A stretch of DNA of 64,000 nucleotides from the NCBI GenBank assembly GCA_047967505.1, contig CM106541.1. One strand, given 5' to 3'. A program made the position numbers and the translations under genes. This document shows positions 58,271 through 64,000 of this stretch, piece after piece. The notes under the pieces were generated by a model, which saw only the letters and a list, made by a program, of their open reading frames with translations, was not told where the DNA came from and ran no database searches. Each line of letters starts with the position of its first letter. The stretch's first letter is position 1. This stretch comes from Dipteris shenzhenensis (lineage: Eukaryota > Polypodiophyta > Polypodiopsida > Gleicheniales).

Positions 58271-60531
58271 CAGAGCAAAATCCAGTTGCAAAAAAGATGA
58301 ACCGTACCATTCAAGAAAGGTTGCAATGCATGCTTTCGAATGCAAGTCTTTCTGGTGCTTTTTGGGCTGAGGCAATGAAGACTGCAGTGCATGTGATCAA
58401 TAGATCACCTAGTAAGAGTTTGGATGGTGGTATTCCTAAAGGGGCATGGAGTGGAAAGAAGCCCTCTTACTCTCATTTGCGTATATTTGGGTGTGAGGCA
58501 TATGCACATGTGCCAAAAGAGCTTCGAAAGAAGCTAGATCCTAAGTCTAGGAAATGCATCTTTCTAGGTTATGGTGAAAGTGGAGAGATGGGCTATCGTC
58601 TCTGGGATCCAGAAGCAAAGAAGATCATACGCAGCCATGATGTGGTCTTCAATGAGAAGAAGATGCATAAGGCACCCATGAGGGATGTGGAAATGAGGAG
58701 AATCACTTTCCAGGATGTGAATCCACCTGCCTATGTTGATAGACATCAAGCTGTCCATGCACCAAATGTGCAAGAAATGGTACCACCAAGTACTCCCACA
58801 GGTATACAATCAAGGGTAGATGATGGATCATCTATTGGTGGAAATGATGAGCCAAATGTGGCTGATATGCAAGTGGGACAGCAAGCTGAAATGCCCTTGA
58901 GAAGATCATCTAGAGTGTCTAGACCGCCTGATAGGTTTGTTCCAGGGGTAGACTATGTGATGCTTACTGATTGCGGGGAGCCTTCTTGCTACAGAGAGGC
59001 TATGATGCGTGAGGATCAATGCAAGTGGGAGTATGCTATGCAATCAGAGATGAGTTCACTTATGAAGAATAAGACTTGGGACTTGGTTTCTTTGCCACAT
59101 GGAAAGAAAGCATTGCCATGTAAATGGGTCTACAAAATGAAGGTCACAGGTGATGATGTGCCTAGGTACAAGGCCCGTTTGGTTGCTAAAGGGTTCAAGC
59201 AAGAGAAGGGTGTGGACTTTGATGAGATATTCTCTCCGGTTGTGAAGATGACCACACTTAGATGCATGCTTGGACTAGTGGCATCAGAGGATATGGAGCT
59301 TATGCAGATGGATGTCAAGACAGCTTTCTTGCATGGAGATTTGCATGAGGAAATTTACATGGTGCAGTCGGAAGGCTTTGAAGAAAAGGGCAAAGAGCAT
59401 TTAGTTTGCAAGCTAAAGAAGAGTCTCTATGGTCTTAAGCAAGCGCCTAGAGAATGGTATCAGAAGTTTGATGCTTTCATTCGGTCCCAGGGTTTTAGAA
59501 GGAGTGAAATTGATCACTGCCTCTACACTAAAAGGGCTAAGGATAATAGCCTGATAATCTTGGCACTATATGTGGATGATATGCTATTGGCTAGCAAGAA
59601 TACTTATGAGCTAGATGCATTAAAGGCCAAGTTGCATGAGGCCTTTGATATGAAGGATTTGGGACTTGCAGGTCATATTCTTGGTATGCGCATCACGCGT
59701 GATCGGAGTAGGAAACTCCTTTGGCTTTCACAAAAAGAGTATGTTACAAAAGTATTGCAGCATTTCAATATGGAGGGGGGGAAGGCAGTGAGTACTCCAT
59801 CGCCTCCATATGTGAAACTGAGTCATACAGATAGTCCCAAATCAGATGAGGAGAGGGCCATGATGGCCAAGGTTCCTTATGCATCAGCAGTTGGGAGTCT
59901 TATGTATGCTATGATAGCTACTAGACCAGACATTGCATTTGCAGTGGGAGTTGTTAGCCGGTATATGGCTAATCCAGGAAAGAGGCATTGGGAGGCAGTT
60001 AAGTGCATCATGAGGTACATGAAGGGTACCAAGGAGATGTGCATCTGCTTTGGTAAAGGAGACATGCGTGTACTTGGGTACACAGATTCAGACTATGCAG
60101 GAGGGCATGTGGATAGTAGGAGATCCACTTTTGGTTATGTGTTCACCTTTGCAGGTGGTGCAGTGTCGTGGATGTCTCGTGCACAGAAGTGCGTTACTTT
60201 GTCTACCACAGAGGCTGAGTATGTTGCAGCCACAGAGGGTTGCAAGGAGGCTATATGGCTTGATCGGCTAGTGGGAGATTTGGGGATTCATACAAGTGTA
60301 CCGACATTGCATAGTGATTCCATGAGTGCTATTCAGCTAGCACGGAATCCGGTCTTTCATGCAAAGACCAAACACATTGAGGTCAGGTACCATTTCATCA
60401 GGGAGGTACTTGAGGACAAGCGCATAGAGCTTGTCAAGGTTCATACAGATGATAACCCTGCAGATATGCTGACGAAGAGTCTACCTAGTCAGCGGTTTGA
60501 GTATTGTCGTGTATTGATGGGCATTGGATAG
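58271..60531 (+). CDS. Copia integrase C-terminus, reverse transcriptase and RNase H
   Basis: Open for about 750 codons (the frame itself opens at 58,123, its first part out of register). The integrase end reads PVAKKMNRT, where the third catalytic acidic residue, Glu in the relic copy, is Lys. Reverse transcriptase: WVYKMKVTGDDVPRYKARLV, QMDVKTAFLHGDL, SLYGLKQAPREWYQ and YVDDMLLA with the catalytic Asp pair. RNase H: YTDSDYAGG, TTEAEYVA, HSDSMSAI and KHIEVRYHFIRE. Ends at TAG 60,531. The RT and RNase H look catalytically complete. Confidence 0.92.
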
Positions 60532-60570
60532 TATGCTCACTGGTTGTTCTCCCTTAAAGGCACATTGTCC

Positions 60571-60584
60571 TTTAAGTGGGAGGT
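60571..60584 (+). promoter_or_regulatory. Polypurine tract
   Basis: tttaagtgggaggt, mostly purine, immediately before the 3' LTR: the plus-strand primer site. Confidence 0.85.
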
Positions 60585-60754
60585 TGTGGAGGTTAAAGGT
60601 CATTGTGCCTTTACCCCAGTTATGTACAATACTCAAACACATATATAAATGAATGAAAAACAAGATTAGGGTGGTTCTGCACCCACCAAACTTGTGTGGC
60701 TCTCTGTCTCTCTCTCTCCTTCTTCCGTTCTTGCTTCCATTGAGAGCACTCTCA
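60585..60754 (+). repeat. 3' LTR, 170 bp
   Basis: Same length as the 5' LTR, five substitutions, ends CA; flanked by the atatt duplication. Confidence 0.97.
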
Positions 60755-60759
60755 ATATT

Positions 60760-61450
60760 TCATCCCATAACCATTTTTGGGGGGGTTTATTAGGAGAGCC
60801 TCCGTAGAGGAAGGATTGAAACTTTTTGTCCTCTGTTTTTTGGCCTACCACATGGACATGTGCAAGCCTAAGTGAAGGCGATGTAATCATCTCCAGTTTC
60901 TAAGACCTGGGCTGCATTCTTCTCCATTCCACACATCGAAGATCCATTAAACAATGGAGGGAGCTCAAAGATAACATAACCATCATAAGTCTGTTGGGAA
61001 GTTCACTAACCCTCTCAACTTAAACTACGGAAGATAGTGCTACATGAAGAGAACTATTCAAAGGCATCTTCTCAATAAGTGAAATAACACTATTTACAGA
61101 AGTCACTATTTTTTAAAGTAAAAAAATTCGAATTCATGATTTGAAAAATGCGAAAAAATCACTCGAATGATTCGAATGAATGAAAAAATCGGGTAAACAA
61201 GCGGTGACACGTCAGTTTTTTACATAAATCGACATGTCATCCCTATATATTCGTATGAATAAAGTATTTATACAAATAAACCTATATGTTATCTCACGTT
61301 TCTGTATATAAGGTCACTGTTTGCCAGTGTCTCTTATCTCATGCTTGGTTTTCCAGTCGAGCATAAGAGATCAAACAAGGAAAAGAAGAAGAAAGGTCCT
61401 CAAGGTTGTGAAGGCAATCTAGAAGGTCTGAAATAAGATGGATTTTTTGT
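60760..61450. other. No gene seen
   Basis: AT-rich. Contains gattcgaatgaatga-type small repeats near 61,130-61,190. Confidence 0.45.
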
Positions 61451-61452
61451 TA

Positions 61453-62080
61453 GGGAGCTTTAGGATCTCATTTTGAGTTCCTGAGATCTCTTGTGAGGTT
61501 TTTGGTTTTGGTCTTTGTTTCTTTGTTTGTGGGAGTTCTGGGTTCTCTTTCTTGAGTTCCTTTGATCTCTTGTGAGAAAAGTGTCTTAGGTATTTTTGTG
61601 TTTGAAATTTGTTTATGGGAGTTCTAGGATCTCTTTGTTGATTTCCTTAGATCTCTTGTGAGAAATGTTCTCTTGGTGTTTTTATGTCTATGAAATGTGT
61701 TTGTGGGAGTTATAGGATCTCCTTGTTGAGTTCCTTAGATTTCTTGTGAGATAAATTTATTTGTGGGAGTTTGAGGATCTCCTTGTTGAGTTTCTTAGAT
61801 CTCTTGTGAGAAATGTGTTTGTTTTTGTGTCTATGAAATTTGTTTATGGGAGTTCTAGGATCTCCTTATTGAGTTTCTTAGATCTCTTGTGATAAGATTT
61901 TTGTACGTGGGAGTTCTAGGATCTCCTTGTTGAATTCCTTACATATCTTGTGATAAGATCTTTGTACGTGGGAGTTCTAGGATCTCCTTGTTGAGTTCGC
62001 TCCTTAAATCTCTTGTGAGAATTTTTGTAAGTGGGAGTTCTAGGATCTTGTTGAGTTTCTTAGATCTCTTGCGAGAAATA
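61453..62080. repeat. Minisatellite, nine units of about 60-90 bp
   Basis: Core gggagttctaggatctcctt plus gttgagttccttagatctct and tgtgagaa. Starts at about 61,453, 61,531, 61,617, 61,705, 61,765, 61,848, 61,909, 61,970 and 62,033. Spacers vary in length, so the core is better conserved than the whole unit. Confidence 0.95.
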
Positions 62081-62100
62081 TGATTTTATTTTGTGTTTGT

Positions 62101-62525
62101 ATTCTCACACTTTCTTTGAATAAATATTTAATATTCTTTCAATAGAATGTGAAAGAATACAAAGAGTTTTAAAGGTGTACGAATTGAAAGTTTTAAAGGT
62201 TATTAGAAGACTTGTCTCATTCTTACACTTTCTTTTGAATGAATATTTAATATTCTTTCAATAGAATGTGAATGAATGATTTTCAATTTGAGTGTATTCT
62301 TTAAAATAAAAATGAATCCATGTCTCTTTTCATTACTCATTCTTTCACTTTCTTTTGAATGAATATGTAATATTCTTTCAATAGAATGTGAATGAATGAT
62401 TTTCAATTCAGCGTAGTTTTTCAATAGAAATGAATCAATGTCTCTCAATTTTTATTACTCATTCTTACACTTTCTTTTGAATGAAGATTTCATATTCTTT
62501 CAATAGAACGTGAATGAATGACAAT
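62101..62525. repeat. About 120-bp tandem repeat, four units
   Basis: Units start near 62,101, 62,219, 62,339 and 62,461 with tcttacactttcttttgaat and tattctttcaatagaatgtg. It follows the other array directly. Each unit contains a small inverted motif (cattcttacac...gaatgtgaatgaatga-like). Confidence 0.95.
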
Positions 62526-62657
62526 TAATATATTGCATTCTTGAAAGTGTTTTTTAAAGGATATGTGCTGTTTTTTATAAAATGTGTATTGCAGTATGTT
62601 TCTATTGCATACTCAAATTATTTTTTTTTCATTTTGTTTTTTTGCAACTTTAAAAGC

Positions 62658-63210
62658 ATGGTGCCTGGCAAGATTTGGTCATATGTGACAGAGATACGAA
62701 AAGCATATGCCTCGGTCTCTTTTGTCCAATGTAAATATTGTGTACACAAGTTCACAGGCGGTTCTACTCGCATCAAGCAACATTTTCTCGGAATAGGCAG
62801 TGAAGTTGAAGCTTGCACATGCACTCCATTTGATGTTCTTTGGTTATGCAAATCATATTTAGAGAAAGTAAAGAAAGTGGTTAATCTGACCTTAATAAGG
62901 AGTTTTTCAAGTCAACAAGATGTGAGCACTGAGGTTGATGAGACAGTTGAAGGAGAAGCACCAATAAATGCAAGGAGTGTATCCATACATGAATGTGATG
63001 TAGATTTGCTAGCAAGCAAGTTGTAGGTGAGTTTTGTTGCGACTAATGCCTGTCAAGTAAAGAAGAGAAAAAAGGGAGAACAATCTTCTACGGAGGATGG
63101 ATTTCTTCGACAACAAGTGCATGAAGAGCACTTAAGATGGACAGAAGCATTTGTTAAAAATGGTATACCATTCAATGTCATGAGAGATGAGACAATGGTC
63201 TAGTAGATGT
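62658..63210 (+). pseudogene. hAT-type transposase N-terminus with BED zinc finger
   Basis: From ATG 62,658 (MVPGKIWSYVTEIRK): VQCKYCVHKFTGGSTRIKQH, then FLGIGSEVEACTCTP, which is the BED finger pattern of plant hAT transposases (C-x2-C, F-GG--R-K-H, G-V--C). A stop at 63,026 breaks the frame; further on WTEAFVKNGIPFNVMRDETM matches the usual hAT segment after the finger. The DDE core and the dimerisation domain are not visible downstream. A truncated, inactive copy. Confidence 0.7.
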
Positions 63211-64000
63211 AGATCCATCGACATATTCCCATTTGTCTTGAAGTACAAGAATGGTCTCCATTTGGTATTTCCATGTGCCATAATTGGAGTTGTCTAACTT
63301 AGCAGATGCCTCTAGATTGAGGTTGCTGGTCGTAGACATGGTGCAAGAAATGTACTCAAAGTGTCTTTAAAATCACTGTGTGAATCAATTGTAAAACATT
63401 GACTATAGCAAGTGAAATCTAAACTATCGATGAAGATAGAACTGCAATATATAAATCTGATATGAATTACAAGGCTTGTTGCAAATAATGCCAGGAATAG
63501 CCAAGAGGCTTTACAAGGTTGAAATGATGTGCACAATGCTGTGAAATAGCCAAGTAGGCTTTACAATGATGGCATGTGTATGTGAAATCAAATCATGTGC
63601 TATCTGCCCACTGAACAATCAACAATGCCTCTGAACACTTTGAAGTCTGCTCACTGAACTGATGAGCGTAAGGTTTCAGGTAATGTGATAATGTGGAACT
63701 ATATGTGAGCATATGGACTGACTCCGAGTAGGTACTAGTTGAGAATTTCGGGCATGGCTTAGATTGGCAACTTGGAAAGATTCAAAGCATCCCCTCTATC
63801 GCGATCTAGTTTACTTTGATCTAGATCTATATCAACCATCGATTGATGAAAGAACAACACATAATTCCTTTTCTTTTGTTCTTTTTAAGTGCTGGGTCAG
63901 ATGTGTTGATGTAGAGGCGGATGTGCATATAGGAAGTGGATTTATCGATGGCGGCGAGGCTCAAAAGTGAGTGATAGTTGCACCAAAATGTGCACATGAT
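63211..64000. other. No clear gene
   Basis: The window ends in AT-rich DNA. Frames at 63,764-63,970 (plus) and 63,312-63,536 (minus) have no recognisable domain. Confidence 0.45.

Larger units (their letters stand above)
54878..60754 (+). mobile_element. Complete Ty1/copia retrotransposon, 5877 bp
   Basis: Two 170-bp LTRs, a PBS, gag, protease, integrase, reverse transcriptase, RNase H in copia order, a polypurine tract and a 5-bp target-site duplication (atatt at 54,873-54,877 and 60,755-60,759). The LTRs differ at 5 of 170 positions with no indels, so the insertion is fairly young. Coding capacity is broken twice, by a frameshift at the end of the gag domain and a deletion in integrase. 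The whole RT-RNase H part is open. It could be mobilised only by a relative. The very short LTRs and long (about 1.4 kb) leader are notable. Confidence 0.97.

Noticed and set aside
61453-62080. CRISPR-like array of conserved cores and variable spacers
   Set aside because: Cores are imperfect and spacers are related to one another; an ordinary minisatellite.

Overview
This window is a TE-rich stretch of nuclear DNA from a land plant. The evidence is one spliced plant pectin methylesterase gene with GT-AG introns, abundant Ty1/copia, Ty3/gypsy, LINE (L1-type) and hAT sequence in many stages of decay, and numerous microsatellites and minisatellites. The low gene density, old degenerate elements and long (GT)n, (GA)n and (CT)n runs would suit a large non-angiosperm genome (fern, lycophyte or gymnosperm), but the lineage is inference only.

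Layout. 0-2.4 kb: minus-strand coding-like segments that splice, on paper, into an unrecognised protein of about 327 aa, with a 45-bp minisatellite just upstream of its likely start. 2.4-11 kb: mostly empty AT-rich DNA, one short GC-richer reading frame (5.2-5.5 kb), a MITE-like element between flanking direct repeats (8.4-8.8 kb), a strong foldback (9.25-9.38 kb) and short tandem duplications. 11.1-12.2 kb: 3' end of a minus-strand LINE. 12.3-16.8 kb: minus-strand retroelement relics, mainly a truncated Copia copy. 16.8-24 kb: degenerate DNA with a Copia trace, a 249-bp tandem array and microsatellites. 24.2-28.6 kb: GC-richer DNA ending in the pectin methylesterase gene, the only convincing intact host gene. 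28.6-37.5 kb: gene-poor, with two diverged copies of a roughly 2-kb block. 37.5-42.5 kb and 46.4-49.4 kb: three decayed LINEs. 44.6-44.9 kb: Ty3/gypsy pol end. 50.4-54.6 kb: LTR-like pieces, tandem repeats and a minus-strand Copia gag relic. 54,878-60,754: a complete Copia element with 170-bp LTRs, PBS, PPT and a 5-bp target-site duplication. 61.4-63.2 kb: two minisatellite arrays, then a hAT-type BED zinc-finger fragment.

How it fits together. The esterase gene acts in cell-wall pectin de-esterification. Almost everything else is transposon biology: the 5.9-kb Copia copy and the minus-strand relic at 13.8-16.8 kb belong to one family, and two LINEs of another family lie in opposite orientations, each beginning with a polypyrimidine tract. 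No RNA gene, CRISPR array or defence system was seen. The best candidates for something undescribed are the unrecognised minus-strand gene near the left edge and the unidentified duplicated block at 32.6-37.5 kb.
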